64,000 bases of DNA from Thermococcus sp. MV5 (GCF_012027425.1 NZ_SNUE01000002.1:248001-312000), one strand, 5' to 3'. Shown: positions 33,869 to 43,625, counted from the stretch's first letter. The notes: generated by a model not told the origin, from the letters alone. Translations and numbers: made by a program.

Positions 33869-35044
33869 TTAAAGAGCCTCAAGGACCTTTTTCATCCGTG
33901 ATATTGCTTCCAATAGATTTTCTCGTCTTGTAGCATAACTTATTCTTATGTATCCTTCACCATTGGGACCAAATGCCGTTCCTGGGATTACTACTACTCC
34001 GGCTTTATCTAAAAGCCATTCCGCAAACTCTTCACTTTTCATCCCAGTCTCTTTTATATTGGCAAAGACATAAAACGCTCCCTTAGGTTCAAATGCCTTT
34101 ATGTATGGAACCTCTTTCAACTTCTCTAAAACAAGAGTCCGTCTCTTCGCGTATTCTTTTCTCATGTTTTCTACAGCCTTCCAGCTTGCTTCTTCCCTAA
34201 GTGCAGCGACGCCAGCAATCTGGACAAATGAAGCAACATTTCCAATGATATATGCGTGAAGCTTTATCATGTCTCTGATGATCTCTTCAGGGGCAATTGT
34301 AAAACCCAGACGCCACCCAGTCATAGCAAATGTTTTTGAAAAACTGTTTGCGAGTATTGTGTTATCTGGAGCATACTTTATCATCGGTATATGCTTTGCC
34401 CCATCATAAAGGAAATGCTCATACGGTTCATCACTAAGAATATAAATGTTATAATCTTGAGCAATATCTGCAATAGCTTTAGCTATATCCTCATCTAGAG
34501 TTGCTCCAGTGGGATTGTTTGGGTAGTTGAGAACTATCATTCTTGTTTTCTTGGTGATCAGCTCGAGGAGCTCATCCGGATCAGGCTGGAAATCATTTTC
34601 TTCTCTCAGTGGCAATCTAACAGCTTTTGCCTCTGCTACTTTTGCATCTTCAGCATAACACACAAATGCTGGATCGGGAATTATCACTTCATCTCCATCC
34701 TCTAACAAACTCTCAAATGCAAGATAAGTGGCCTCATAAGCCCCAGCAGTTATGAGAACATTCTGAACTGGGATTTCAATACCATAATGATCAGCATAAT
34801 ACTCTGAGATTGCATTCCTTAGTTCCAAAATCCCTGCATTGGGAGTATAATGAGTCCAGCCTTCATCAAGTGCTCTTTTTGCAGCATCTTTTATGTTTTG
34901 AGGAGTATCAAAATCGGGTTCTCCTATCCCCAAAGAGATTACATTTTCCATTTTCGAAGCTCTTTCGAAGAGCTCCCTGATCTTTGACCGTTGAATTAGA
35001 TTTATACGATTTGCCACAAAATACTTGTGCTTCCTATAACGCAT
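33869..35044 (-). CDS. Class I aminotransferase (aspartate aminotransferase-like)
   Basis: This 391-residue PLP enzyme contains G-I-G-E-P-D-F-D-T-P near 40-49, Y-P-N-N-P-T-G near 176, S-D-E-P-Y-E near 206, the PLP-lysine motif S-F-S-K-T-F-A-M-T-G-W-R near 235-246 and R-I-S-Y-A-T near 372. The sequence groups with Thermococcales aspartate/aromatic-type aminotransferases. It transfers an amino group between an amino acid and 2-oxoglutarate in peptide fermentation or synthesis. The ATG follows GGGGGGATGAATC. The exact amino acid is not certain. Confidence 0.92.
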   Translation of the reverse strand: MRYRKHKYFVANRINLIQRSKIRELFERASKMENVISLGIGEPDFDTPQNIKDAAKRALDEGWTHYTPNAGILELRNAISEYYADHYGIEIPVQNVLITAGAYEATYLAFESLLEDGDEVIIPDPAFVCYAEDAKVAEAKAVRLPLREENDFQPDPDELLELITKKTRMIVLNYPNNPTGATLDEDIAKAIADIAQDYNIYILSDEPYEHFLYDGAKHIPMIKYAPDNTILANSFSKTFAMTGWRLGFTIAPEEIIRDMIKLHAYIIGNVASFVQIAGVAALREEASWKAVENMRKEYAKRRTLVLEKLKEVPYIKAFEPKGAFYVFANIKETGMKSEEFAEWLLDKAGVVVIPGTAFGPNGEGYIRISYATRRENLLEAISRMKKVLEAL

Positions 35045-35178
35045 GATTCATCCCCCCAAATGGCATTTATGAGTGAGGAAGAGTTCTTATAAATTTATCG
35101 AAAAGAAAGCTTCAATTTTAAGCACACAAATACAAAAATTTTCAAAATTATGGATATGAATACACATGTTAGACAATA

Positions 35179-35601
35179 TTAGAGCACATCCACCAAAGCA
35201 GCACACTCAAAAAGCTCTTTTACTTTTTCTTCCTCGCAATCTACAATTGGAAGTTCCCTTGCAGATATTTTTGTGATTATATCCCTCAAATCACCCTCTG
35301 CATGTTCCCCAATAGCCACAAGGAAATTTTCTCCTTCTTTTGCTCCAACTTGTAATATAGCATCTTTTATCTGAAGAGTTCCACTTGCTCTCAAGAGAAT
35401 TTCCCCCTTAATAGTCTTGGCTTTATTTGTACCTCTTTCAAAAGATTTTAGTGCTAATATTGTAGCAAATGCTACTTGTTCCCAACATTTAATATTCAAT
35501 ATTTGAACATTGTTAGGAAGTACTTCAAAAATTGAGGTGATATTTTCAATCAAAATTCTTGCAATCGCAATCCTCTTATTATTGTATCTCAGCACTTTCA
35601 T
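35179..35601 (-). CDS. cgi121: KEOPS complex subunit Cgi121
   Basis: The 140-residue protein matches archaeal Cgi121, with Q-V-A-F-A-T-I-L-A-L-K-S-F-E-R-G near 43-58, N-K-A-K-T-I-K-G-E-I-L-L-R-A-S-G-T-L-Q-I-K-D-A-I near 60-83 and G-A-K-E-G near 87. KEOPS makes the t6A37 modification of ANN-decoding tRNAs, and Cgi121 contacts the tRNA 3' end and the Bud32 kinase. I chose the ATG after TTGGGGGATGTA. Pcc1 of the same complex is at 44041-44283. It stands alone, divergent from the cdrS-like gene. Confidence 0.88.
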   Translation of the reverse strand: MKVLRYNNKRIAIARILIENITSIFEVLPNNVQILNIKCWEQVAFATILALKSFERGTNKAKTIKGEILLRASGTLQIKDAILQVGAKEGENFLVAIGEHAEGDLRDIITKISARELPIVDCEEEKVKELFECAALVDVL

Positions 35602-35720
35602 TACATCCCCCAAAAGTTATTTATTCGTTATTTATTAAAGTTTTTGTTTATACAGAATTGTGTAGTCATTTAAAAAATTTAATTTTACGGCTTATTTTTT
35701 AAAAATTTTTTGAAATTAAT

Positions 35721-35758
35721 AATATGTCCATATTAAATCATAGACAAAAAGTATTTAA
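35721..35758 (+). promoter_or_regulatory. Palindrome and TATA box upstream of the RHH-ftsZ operon
   Basis: AATATG-TC-CATATT (35721-35734) is a perfect inverted repeat. TATTTAAC starts near 35752, about 60 bp before the ribbon-helix-helix gene. Ribbon-helix-helix regulators bind such short palindromes and commonly repress their own operon, so autoregulation is a reasonable guess. The rest of the 35614-35810 gap is very AT-rich. Confidence 0.45.
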
Positions 35759-35810
35759 CTAATTAAAACAACATATTCATTAGCTACGCTCATGTATAGG
35801 TGAGACTACC

Positions 35811-36002
35811 ATGGCCAAAATGAAAATCATCAGCGTACAACTACCACAAGGACTCATAAATGCTCTTGACAGTTTAGTTAGGAGGGGAGTTTACCCCAAC
35901 AGAAGTGAAGCAATCCGAGAGGCTATCAGAGAACTAGTAAAAAAAGAACTCTATGTCACTGAGTCAGAAGAAAGAAGAATACCAGAGTACGTGGTCAAAT
36001 AA
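35811..36002 (+). CDS. CopG-type ribbon-helix-helix regulator (CdrS-like)
   Basis: The 63-residue protein is a single ribbon-helix-helix: strand K-I-I-S-V-Q-L-P, helix G-L-I-N-A-L-D-S-L-V-R, the turn G-V-Y-P-N-R-S-E-A-I-R-E-A-I-R-E-L-V. It sits 19 bp upstream of ftsZ on the same strand. In haloarchaea a short RHH protein, CdrS, lies next to ftsZ2 and controls cell division genes, so the same role is likely here. The ATG follows AGGTGAGACTACC. Confidence 0.85.
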   Translation: MAKMKIISVQLPQGLINALDSLVRRGVYPNRSEAIREAIRELVKKELYVTESEERRIPEYVVK

Positions 36003-36021
36003 AGTTATCGGGGTGGTATAA

Positions 36022-37269
36022 ATGGTGTTTAAGATATTGGAACAAGCCGGTATTAATTTAGATATAAATAACAATAATGACAAAATCCAAGAAACTTTCA
36101 GTGATCTAGATGTCTCCAAAGCTTTCATTAAAATAGCGATAATAGGCATTGGCGGTTCCGGGAACAATACTATTACAAGACTTTACGAACTGGGTGTAGA
36201 AGGAGCAGAACTGATAGCAATGAACACCGACGCTCAACACTTGGCAAGAACAAAAGCTCACAGAAAAATCCTTCTTGGAAAGAATATAACTCATGGAAAA
36301 GGATCGGGTGGAAACCCAAGAATAGGGTATTTGGCCGCAGAGGCCAGTAGAGATGAAATTGCTGATGTTATTAGAGATGTGGATCTCGTATTTTTGACTG
36401 CTGGAATGGGTAATGGTACTGGAACTGGAGCAGCCCCGGTGGTTGCAAAGATAATAAAGGAAGAGGCTAGAAACGGGGGAAGAATTCAAGAGCCACTCAT
36501 TGTAAGCGTTGTGACATATCCATTCAGGAATGAAGGAACAAAAAGAATTGAAAAAGCAAAAGCTGGAATACAAGCCCTGCTCAAATACTCTGATACTGTA
36601 GTGATAATAGAAAATGATAAACTTCTTGAACTTGTACCAAAATTACCAATCTCTGCAGCATTCAGATTTGCAGATGAGATAATAGCAAGAATGGTTAAAG
36701 GTATTACAGAGACAATAATGCTCCCCTCTATGGTCAATATTGATTTTGCCGACGTTTATAGTGTTATGAAAAATGGTGGAGCAGCGTTGATTGGAATCGG
36801 TGAGAGTGATTCTAATAGAAGGGCTGTTGATGCAATAAACAACGCACTAAACAACAAAATGCTTGAAGTCGAGTTTGGAAGTGGCGAATCTGCACTAGTT
36901 CACTTTACAGTCGGGCCAGATGTTAGTCTTGGAGAAATAAACGATGCGATGCAGATAGTCTATGAAAAGCTTGGAGCGAAATCCGAAATAAAATGGGGCG
37001 CAAGAATTGACAAGGAGCTTGGAAAGGTTGTCAGAGCAATGGTTATAATGACAGGAGTTAGATCGCCACACATTCTCAGTAGTGACATACACGCACTTAG
37101 CGAGGAAGACAACATAATAATATCAAATCCAATAAACAGGAGAATAAACAAGGACTCAGAACTCGAGAATCTCTTTGACAGGGTTTCAGGTGAAAAGAAA
37201 AGAAGTGTCGGGGCAAATCCGATAGTTGAGAGAATCTTAGATGGAGCCATAGATTACGATTTAAGTTAA
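36022..37269 (+). CDS. ftsZ: Cell division protein FtsZ
   Basis: This 415-residue tubulin-like GTPase has the GTP-binding elements G-I-G-G-S-G-N-N (about 46-53), A-M-N-T-D-A near 69 and the tubulin signature [12 protein letters not shown] near 132-143, followed by the T7-loop region N-I-D-F-A-D near 239. It polymerises into the division ring. Spacing to the RHH gene suggests one operon, and the association resembles cdrS-ftsZ2. Whether it is FtsZ1 or FtsZ2 cannot be fixed without a tree. ATG follows CGGGGTGGTATAA. Confidence 0.93.
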   Translation: MVFKILEQAGINLDINNNNDKIQETFSDLDVSKAFIKIAIIGIGGSGNNTITRLYELGVEGAELIAMNTDAQHLARTKAHRKILLGKNITHGKGSGGNPRIGYLAAEASRDEIADVIRDVDLVFLTAGMGNGTGTGAAPVVAKIIKEEARNGGRIQEPLIVSVVTYPFRNEGTKRIEKAKAGIQALLKYSDTVVIIENDKLLELVPKLPISAAFRFADEIIARMVKGITETIMLPSMVNIDFADVYSVMKNGGAALIGIGESDSNRRAVDAINNALNNKMLEVEFGSGESALVHFTVGPDVSLGEINDAMQIVYEKLGAKSEIKWGARIDKELGKVVRAMVIMTGVRSPHILSSDIHALSEEDNIIISNPINRRINKDSELENLFDRVSGEKKRSVGANPIVERILDGAIDYDLS

Positions 37270-37320
37270 ATCTTCATATTTTATAATCACCCAAATTTGC
37301 TAAAATCAGGTGTGCTAAAA

Positions 37321-37767
37321 TCACTCGCAAAATATCTCTACTATTTTTTGAATTATTTTACTAGTTTTGGCAATGTCGCTTTTGTAGGAATAGGGAATTC
37401 TTATAACCTCAGCGTTAATACCATTCTTTTTTAGCTCTTCTTTAAGAACATTAATATCGAAATTCTGATCTGGGCCCAAAGCAATAATATCAGGATTTAG
37501 CTTTTTAACTAACTCAAAACTTATACAATCCGGTTCCCCAATAACAACATCATCCACCATTTTAAGAGCCTTTAAAACTTCTGCTCTCTCATACATAGAA
37601 TTTATAGGCGCCCTACCTTTTCTTTCTTCAACAGTTTTATCATGTGCAACTATCACTATAAGTTCATCGCCAAGTTCTTTTGCATGCTGCAAAAAATGGA
37701 TATGACCTACATGCAGGATATCAAAAACTCCACCTGTAACCACTCTAATCTTCTTTTTTTCCATCAT
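37321..37767 (-). CDS. ribL: Archaeal FAD synthetase RibL
   Basis: This 148-residue cytidylyltransferase-fold enzyme shows [16 protein letters not shown] near residues 10-25, including the H-x-G-H motif, V-A-H-D near 42 and E-R-A-E-V-L-K-A-L near 62. Methanocaldococcus RibL transfers AMP to FMN to make FAD. The start chosen is the ATG overlapping the stop of the PUA gene as ATGA. It is the last gene of a four-gene minus-strand group with the PUA, DUF4443 and RNA ligase genes. Confidence 0.87.
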   Translation of the reverse strand: MMEKKKIRVVTGGVFDILHVGHIHFLQHAKELGDELIVIVAHDKTVEERKGRAPINSMYERAEVLKALKMVDDVVIGEPDCISFELVKKLNPDIIALGPDQNFDINVLKEELKKNGINAEVIRIPYSYKSDIAKTSKIIQKIVEIFCE

Positions 37768-38279
37768 AACACCGTCAACTCCCAAATTTTATCCTTTGCA
37801 TGATGTATCACCTTCACAGCTTTTCCTTTTTTCTTTTCCTTCATAGTTTTTCCATCTAATAAAGCTATTCCAATAGCTAAAGGTCTTCCATATTGTTCCT
37901 CTACAATAAAAACGAAATCTCCCTCTTCTATCTCTTCATCCGCATCTACTATCCCTGGAGCCATAACATCAGCTCCGTTTAGAATATAGGGTACCGCTCC
38001 TTGATCCACAACCACTCTGCGTTTCCATTTCCTCAGATCCTCCACATTTGATATTTCATACAAGGCTATAACCAAGGGGAAAATAAGATCTTCCCTCTTT
38101 ATAAACCGCGGTTTTTTGTTAACAAAGAGTATCTGAGTCTTTTTATCGAACTCTCCTATTAGAACCTGATCATTCTTAGATATCAGCTTTTTTGCTACTT
38201 CATTTCCAAAAATTCTACTCATATCTTCTATTATCTTCTTAACTTCCTTTTTACTTAAGGGATGCTTTATCTTCATCAT
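37764..38279 (-). CDS. PUA-domain RNA-binding protein (MCT-1-like)
   Basis: The roughly 170-residue protein ends in a PUA domain: [23 protein letters not shown], then G-D-F-V-F-I-V, and A-I-G-I-A-L. The N-terminal half, [13 protein letters not shown], matches the pre-PUA domain of MCT-1/Tma20-like proteins, which in eukaryotes act in translation re-initiation and ribosome recycling. GAGGTG lies before two adjacent ATGs (38279 and 38276); either may be used. A role with the ribosome or tRNA is inferred. Confidence 0.82.
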   Translation of the reverse strand: MMKIKHPLSKKEVKKIIEDMSRIFGNEVAKKLISKNDQVLIGEFDKKTQILFVNKKPRFIKREDLIFPLVIALYEISNVEDLRKWKRRVVVDQGAVPYILNGADVMAPGIVDADEEIEEGDFVFIVEEQYGRPLAIGIALLDGKTMKEKKKGKAVKVIHHAKDKIWELTVL

Positions 38280-38292
38280 AAACACCTCAAAG

Positions 38293-38892
38293 TTATTCTG
38301 CCAGTTTTCTGATATCACTAGGCAACAAATCCCCTTTTAAAACCACTGCTACATGAATAGCACTCCTAATAGCATTTGTTCGACTTTCTGCCCATGTTAT
38401 TACGATTAAGTCTCCATCTTTAAGAGGTAGTTTTTTCACTTCTCTATCTATCTCAGGAAGTGCATCCTTTAAGGGCCTCTCGTCCTCAGGAAATATTGCT
38501 TCTCCCTCAGAACAGAGTAAAATCATGGCTCCTTTTGCAAAAAATCTAATAGCTTCATCTCTCAACTCTATACTCTTAAACTCAGGAGGGTTCCTTACAA
38601 TGAGAGCACATGCAGGGAAACCTTCTATAGATTCTATCTCAACGGGTTCTGAAAAAAGATTAGAAATATCGTTTACAACATTAATCCCTTTCTCACTTAG
38701 AAAATGGCCTTTTTGTTGGGACTTAATCAAGCCCGAAGCAGTAAGTTTCTTTAAAAGAGTTCTAACAGTGCCTTCTCCGAGACTTAATTCCTCAGAAATC
38801 TGTTTGCGACCTTTCGGAGTCTTCACCAAAAAGAGTGTGATGAGAATGTCCTCCATTTTAAACTCAGGATATGCACCTCGCTTCCAGTCCAT
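38293..38892 (-). CDS. Winged-helix DUF4443 protein
   Basis: This 199-residue protein starts with a winged helix-turn-helix (about 10-75: I-S-E-E-L-S-L-G-E-G-T-V-R-T-L-L-K-K-L-T-A-S-G-L-I). The C-terminal DUF4443-like domain contains F-P-A-C-A-L-I-V-R-N-P-P and D-G-D-L-I-V-I-T-W-A-E-S. The archaeal family is uncharacterised; the first domain suggests DNA binding. The ATG after GAGGTGAAAGA was chosen. It is the second gene after the RNA ligase in this group. Confidence 0.8.
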   Translation of the reverse strand: MDWKRGAYPEFKMEDILITLFLVKTPKGRKQISEELSLGEGTVRTLLKKLTASGLIKSQQKGHFLSEKGINVVNDISNLFSEPVEIESIEGFPACALIVRNPPEFKSIELRDEAIRFFAKGAMILLCSEGEAIFPEDERPLKDALPEIDREVKKLPLKDGDLIVITWAESRTNAIRSAIHVAVVLKGDLLPSDIRKLAE

Positions 38893-38945
38893 TCTTTCAC
38901 CTCTACTTTCGAATGCATTAAAGAAATATAAAAAGTTTAAGGCGA

Positions 38946-40088
38946 TCAATCTACAAATGCATGCCCATTCCAGAGCTCTCTAATTTCTCTTGTAGCTTCT
39001 GGATAAACTCGTTTAAATGTTATCTTCCAGTATTCATTAGATATTTCCTCTATGTCTTCAATATGGATCTTCAATCCAAGACGTTCAAAATGTGATACCA
39101 TCTTATATGCAGTCTCAATATGTTTTACCCTCACAGTAAACGTCTCTGCTATTTCCTCACCACTGCCTACATCCCATATACTCTCCACAAATGGTTCTAA
39201 AAGTGCTTTTCCAAGAGCAGTTGCATATCTTTCAAAGTCTGCATCTCTGATCTTCTCTTCTGCTAAGTAAAAAGCCAAACGTTTAATTCTCTGCATAAAA
39301 TATCCATGTGGCAGCTCGAAAAATACCCGTGCCCCAATTCGTATGTCATTTATATTCGCATATGGCGTTACGTATTTAATTATCTTCTTCATGTCGGGAC
39401 TTTTCATCACTATCCCTTCTCGGCGTTGCGTGCTGAGCTCTTCTATGAGTTGTCGAAGTTCATTCATCTTCGAAATATTATACATCCCAAAAACTTCAAC
39501 ACTTGGAATTCCATATTCGTCCGCCATTTTTATCCTATCCTTCACAGGAATCGATTTGCCAGTCCTTTTCTCTTGGATATCAAAGAGAAAGAATTGGATG
39601 TCTTCCTTTATATGTGGCGGACCTTCAACAAGATAAGGACTTTCAGGCCCTGCCATCTCCCCACAAAGTACTAAATTGGGATAATCTTTGAAAAATTCCA
39701 TGTTCACAAAATCTTCAATCCTTTCCGTAGTGAAGGGACATATGAAACCTCCTCTTGTAAAAGCAAATACTCTTCCCTCAATTTGAGCCACTCTGATATT
39801 GTACCCATCTATTTTTTCCTCCACGTAAAATGGCTTCATTTTAAATACTCTTTTTATGCCTTTCTCTAGCTGGACAACTCTTTTTATGTGAGGAAAGCCC
39901 AATATGATATTATGATGATCAAAAACCACCGTGCCTCTTCTTAGATTACCGGCTGAATCTTTAAATCTAAGATATTTTATGCCCTCAAACTCATCTTCTA
40001 CTATTCCTCCTTTCCCTTCAAGCATCTCAATTCTTTCTTCACGAATTCCAAGATCAAGAAGGAGCTTCTTGAAGTATGAGCTCACCAT
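38946..40088 (-). CDS. ATP-dependent RNA ligase (Pab1020/MthRnl type)
   Basis: The 380-residue product shows the nucleotidyltransferase ligase motif I E-E-K-I-D-G-Y-N with the AMP-acceptor lysine K92, motif III near C-G-E-M-A-G, F-L-F-D-I-Q near 180 and motif V-like E-G-I-V-M-K near 227. This fits the dimeric archaeal RNA ligase of P. abyssi (Pab1020), which can join or circularise RNA and is thought to help RNA processing. A TTG/GTG start further upstream is possible, but the ATG at 40088 is better spaced from GGTG. It heads the four-gene group ending in ribL. Confidence 0.88.
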   Translation of the reverse strand: MVSSYFKKLLLDLGIREERIEMLEGKGGIVEDEFEGIKYLRFKDSAGNLRRGTVVFDHHNIILGFPHIKRVVQLEKGIKRVFKMKPFYVEEKIDGYNIRVAQIEGRVFAFTRGGFICPFTTERIEDFVNMEFFKDYPNLVLCGEMAGPESPYLVEGPPHIKEDIQFFLFDIQEKRTGKSIPVKDRIKMADEYGIPSVEVFGMYNISKMNELRQLIEELSTQRREGIVMKSPDMKKIIKYVTPYANINDIRIGARVFFELPHGYFMQRIKRLAFYLAEEKIRDADFERYATALGKALLEPFVESIWDVGSGEEIAETFTVRVKHIETAYKMVSHFERLGLKIHIEDIEEISNEYWKITFKRVYPEATREIRELWNGHAFVD

Positions 40089-40204
40089 TGATAGCACCAA
40101 TAAATAATATCACTCTTTAGTTTATAGTTTTTATGAAGATACTTCTATCTCATAACAAAGAGTTTTCAAAAATTAGATGTCCAAAGAAAAGTGTGAAAAT
40201 AGAA

Positions 40205-40930
40205 TCAACCTTTCAAAAATGCTTCAACGAGATTCCTAGTCTCTTTAAAAGCCTCCAAAGGAATACCTTTTGGAAGTCCTCCGAGGTCCCCTTTCACATC
40301 CTTTAAAACACCCTCACCAGCCCCTAAAAACATTCCCTCACTTGTTATTCCCCTAAAGTTTGCAGGAGGAAGTAATGCCACAGCGACTTTGTGACCTTCT
40401 TTTACACTTAAATCATTTGTTACCACTGTAATAGCTCTATCACCCAGGTTTACATTACATACAAGAAGCTTATCTGCATTTGGGTGTTTACCAGCACTCA
40501 TGACCTCTCCAACTCTTATATCAACAGCAATTACAGGATCATTTATTTTTCCAAGTTTCAACCTTTTATTCAGACCCATTATAGTATTCAAGAAAAACCT
40601 TATCTTTGCAACAGATTCTTCCAATTTTTCCTTTTCATGCCTGTCAGCCAGTTCTAGGAATTTAATGTACCATTCTTCTCCCCCAAGTGCTTCAATTATC
40701 CCTTGTGCTTTTTTTACAAGTTCTTTCATTTGGGGAGTCTCAATAAGTTCAGAAGGCTCTAAGTAGGAGTACCTCATAGCTTGAAGTTCAGGAATCATTT
40801 CTTTAGCAAGCTGTATTGCTTTCTTCTTGTCCCACTTACCCTTAAATTTCGCTCCTTCAACTGTTTTTAAGAAAAGCTCCACCGCTTTCTCTGCTACAAG
40901 TAAGCGATAATCCTTACTCGTGTCCCACAT
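40205..40930 (-). CDS. tRNA-binding-domain protein (EMAP/CsaA-like OB fold)
   Basis: The 241-residue protein has a helical N-terminal region (about 1-125) and a C-terminal tRNA-binding OB fold: V-D-I-R-V-G-E-V (about 135), H-P-N-A-D-K-L-L-V near 148, V-T-N-D near 170, [13 protein letters not shown] near 183-195 and S-E-G-M near 199. This domain occurs at the end of methionyl-tRNA synthetase and in Arc1p/EMAPII-type tRNA cofactors. It may act as a tRNA-binding helper of a synthetase. The ATG follows AAGGTGGGAGTG and overlaps the end of the helical-repeat gene. Confidence 0.85.
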   Translation of the reverse strand: MWDTSKDYRLLVAEKAVELFLKTVEGAKFKGKWDKKKAIQLAKEMIPELQAMRYSYLEPSELIETPQMKELVKKAQGIIEALGGEEWYIKFLELADRHEKEKLEESVAKIRFFLNTIMGLNKRLKLGKINDPVIAVDIRVGEVMSAGKHPNADKLLVCNVNLGDRAITVVTNDLSVKEGHKVAVALLPPANFRGITSEGMFLGAGEGVLKDVKGDLGGLPKGIPLEAFKETRNLVEAFLKG

Positions 40931-41984
40931 CACTCCCACCTTCAATTGCTTTTAAAACTTCTTTCTTAACACTTTCGTTTGATATTGCCTCCGCAACTGT
41001 AACAGCTTTAAGCTTATCACCTCTCTTAGCATACGCTAGAGCAATCCTAGCAAATACTTGAGAAGCAAGTTCCCTATCATCCATTATGGCTGCTATGGTT
41101 AGAGCCTCCTTGAGCTGACCTATTTTTAAAAATTTGAACGCAATATCTCTAAGAGATTCATCCTCAGGTTGAAGCTTTCTTTCAGCAGCCATTCTAAAAG
41201 CTTCTTCTACTAAATTATTACCCAAACCTTTTTTATCATGAAGAACAAGCCAATAAGCTATCTCCAGTAATGCCAAAATCTTTTCTTCTTCTGGCAAGTA
41301 TTTAATAACGAAAACTGCACTTTCTAAATCTCTTTTTTCAAGAAAGTCTGAAACGACTTTACTCCCATGTTCTACTGCAAGCTCTATAAGAGAAGCTTTT
41401 TTCTTTAGCTCTTGAGCACTAAGATTCCTTCTAATATCTTCATAGATTCCTGCTGCAAGTTCATAGAAGTCTCTAGCCTCTGGAGAACGTACCTTATCTG
41501 CACTCTCCACAATTCGTTGCGCCAAAGTATAAAGAAAAGAAAGAACTTTGGAATATGGCTCAGAAGATCTTGTTGCTGTTTCATATGCCACATTGTAATA
41601 GTAAAACGCATCACTATGCTTCCCACTTAACGCCATATAATATGCTAGATATGCATACCCATCAGCTCTCCAAAGAGAATAATCAATAGACCTAACTAGC
41701 TGATGTGCTTTTTTGAAAAAGTAGTCTCCTTTACTATCTCCAGAAGCTAGAAGAGTATATCCAATTAATGCTAATGCTCTTGCCTTATCCAGTAGTTCTT
41801 TTAAGGAGTCTACTACCTCCAACATTCTCCCTAGAAGCGCTTCCATGTACTTTACCTCTTCCACATAAAGATAAATGTATGAAAGGGCTTCAAGTTTCGA
41901 GAAGGGATCTTTAATCCTCAAGGCCAACTCCAAGGCACTCCCAAAATCCCCCCTCTCTACAAAATCAGATATATCCTCCATCAT
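40914..41984 (-). CDS. Helical-repeat (TPR-like) protein of unknown function
   Basis: The 356-residue product is almost all alpha-helical, with repeat-like units in which alanine, leucine and tyrosine recur (for example [26 protein letters not shown] and [12 protein letters not shown]). This looks like TPR- or Sel1-type repeats and suggests a scaffold. No catalytic motif is seen. The start was chosen among clustered ATGs at the end of the zinc-ribbon gene. It overlaps both the zinc-ribbon and the tRNA-binding genes closely, so the three are co-expressed. Confidence 0.75.
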   Translation of the reverse strand: MMEDISDFVERGDFGSALELALRIKDPFSKLEALSYIYLYVEEVKYMEALLGRMLEVVDSLKELLDKARALALIGYTLLASGDSKGDYFFKKAHQLVRSIDYSLWRADGYAYLAYYMALSGKHSDAFYYYNVAYETATRSSEPYSKVLSFLYTLAQRIVESADKVRSPEARDFYELAAGIYEDIRRNLSAQELKKKASLIELAVEHGSKVVSDFLEKRDLESAVFVIKYLPEEEKILALLEIAYWLVLHDKKGLGNNLVEEAFRMAAERKLQPEDESLRDIAFKFLKIGQLKEALTIAAIMDDRELASQVFARIALAYAKRGDKLKAVTVAEAISNESVKKEVLKAIEGGSDVGHE

Positions 41985-41989
41985 AATCA

Positions 41990-42322
41990 TCACCGAGTAT
42001 TCTTAACTCTCCTGTCCCACTCTTCTAACATTAAGTCCAGGGTTAACAAATTAGTGAGCTTTAATTTGACTTTATTATTCTTATAGTCTACACTACCCTC
42101 AAATTCATTAAGAAGCTCAAAGACCTTGCTCGCTTCATTCTGACTTAAACTGTTCCCATAGAATTCTTCACCACATTTCGGACACGTAAATATGAAAGTG
42201 TCTAACGTAGATAAAAAAGAATCCCTATTTTTGAGCAATTCCTTAAAGTTATTCAAAGTGAGCATCTGTTCAATAAGATCTTCCCACTTAAGTACTTCAC
42301 CACAAAGGGGGCACCTACTCAT
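41990..42322 (-). CDS. Small zinc-ribbon protein
   Basis: This 110-residue protein carries C-P-L-C-G near residue 4 and C-P-K-C-G-E-E-F near 49, a pair of zinc knuckles with a helical stretch between. The C-terminus is charged. It lies four bases downstream of the DHH phosphoesterase gene and just upstream of the helical-repeat gene. Function is unknown, but a nucleic-acid or protein-interaction role is typical. Confidence 0.75.
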   Translation of the reverse strand: MSRCPLCGEVLKWEDLIEQMLTLNNFKELLKNRDSFLSTLDTFIFTCPKCGEEFYGNSLSQNEASKVFELLNEFEGSVDYKNNKVKLKLTNLLTLDLMLEEWDRRVKNTR

Positions 42323-42326
42323 TGGA

Positions 42327-43307
42327 TCACCCCAAGTTCTTTAGAAAAGTTTCGATTTCTTTCACTAAAAACTTAACGGCATCATCAAGATCTTTCTTTC
42401 CGTTTGCTCCAGCAGCTCCAGAATGTCCTCCTCCAGAACCCTCTATAATTGGACCTACTCTTTCCATAAGCTTACCAAGATGAAGTCCTTTCTTAACTAA
42501 ATGTTCTTTAGCACGAGCTGAGATTCTAACCCCTTTCTTTTCACTCCCTACAATCGCAACATCAGCTCCCAACTGAAGAAAGATTTTACACGCAAGTGAT
42601 TCATAGGCAGAAATCTTTGAAATCGCAATTATATAATTCTTCACTTTTCTAATCTCCATTCGCTGACAAGCCTTCAGGATCGCAATTCTTTTTGCTTGAT
42701 CTATGTTTTCATCGGTAACAGGAAGAACAAGATTATAAACCTCTCCCATATGTATGTTAAACTTTTCAAGAATGCTAAAAACCGTCTTGAAGGTCTTTGA
42801 GTTTGCGTATCTAAAGTTGGCAGTATCTGTAATTATTCCTGCCAAAATGACTCTTGCCGAAATTTCATCATAAAATCCCAAGTAATTAAGAAGCTCCCAT
42901 ATTATCTCAGCAGTAGATGTCCTAGAAGAATCTACAATCCAAATATCTGCATTTATAGGACTTTCTTTTTCAGCGTGATGGTCAATAACCACTACGTATT
43001 TCCCCTCAGGAATTTTAATTGGCTCAAGCTGCTCAATGGAAGAAGTATCAAAAATCACTACAACATCTTCCTCAACTTCTGGATCCTTTTCCACATCAGC
43101 GAATTGGAGAAGTCTCTTTGCATAAGATGAGACACTTTGAGCAACCCCAATTCTATTTTTCAATCCTCTACTGGTCAAGTATCTTGAGAACGCAATAGCA
43201 CTACCCAGAGAATCTGGATCGGCATTATGATGGCACAAGAGTAAAAAGGTATAGTTTCTTTCCTCTGCTTCATTTAGAAATCTTTTGAGCTTTATTTTCC
43301 CCTGCAA
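42327..43307 (-). CDS. DHH/DHHA1 family phosphoesterase
   Basis: This 326-residue protein has the DHH motifs H-H-N-A-D-P-D-S-L-G-S-A near 25-36, V-I-F-D-T-S near 88, the D-H-H signature near 112 and the DHHA1 motif G-S-G-G-G-H-S-G-A-A-G near 295. Such archaeal enzymes act as manganese-dependent nanoRNase, RecJ-like exonuclease or cyclic-dinucleotide phosphodiesterase. The start is a TTG inside the end of the DUF3194 gene, an overlap of 38 bp. No other start precedes the first motif. Confidence 0.88.
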   Translation of the reverse strand: MQGKIKLKRFLNEAEERNYTFLLLCHHNADPDSLGSAIAFSRYLTSRGLKNRIGVAQSVSSYAKRLLQFADVEKDPEVEEDVVVIFDTSSIEQLEPIKIPEGKYVVVIDHHAEKESPINADIWIVDSSRTSTAEIIWELLNYLGFYDEISARVILAGIITDTANFRYANSKTFKTVFSILEKFNIHMGEVYNLVLPVTDENIDQAKRIAILKACQRMEIRKVKNYIIAISKISAYESLACKIFLQLGADVAIVGSEKKGVRISARAKEHLVKKGLHLGKLMERVGPIIEGSGGGHSGAAGANGKKDLDDAVKFLVKEIETFLKNLG

Positions 43308-43593
43308 TTTCCATCAACCTTTTTTCAACTTTTTTATACGCATTTTCAATAGCTTCATTTACTAAGGCATTCACATTCACTTTCACAAATATTGGAACCT
43401 CCAAATAGACTTCAAGCTCCAGATCAAGGGTATCTTCACGGTTTATCCTTGCTGTTACTTCAATATCTTTTACTTCACTTCTAGTCAAATACTTAAAGAT
43501 ATGCTCCATCACAGCTTCTTGAGCCAGTTCTCCGACTTCTATTAACTCCTCTCCTGTTAGCTCAGGGAGACCTATATGGATAACCTTCTTCAT
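43270..43593 (-). CDS. DUF3194 family protein
   Basis: The 107-residue protein matches DUF3194: G-L-P-E-L-T-G-E-E-L-I-E-V near 8-20, K-D-I-E-V-T-A-R-I-N-R near 45 and repeated I/V-rich strands E-L-E-V-Y-L-E-V-P. It is always found beside prefoldin beta in archaea, and its function is unknown. The ATG at 43593 yields the conserved M-K-K-V-I-H-I-G start; upstream codons are an unused extension. Confidence 0.8.
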   Translation of the reverse strand: MKKVIHIGLPELTGEELIEVGELAQEAVMEHIFKYLTRSEVKDIEVTARINREDTLDLELEVYLEVPIFVKVNVNALVNEAIENAYKKVEKRLMEIAGENKAQKISK

Positions 43594-43625
43594 GACGACC
43601 ACGTGTAAAAGTTTAAAAAAGGAGA

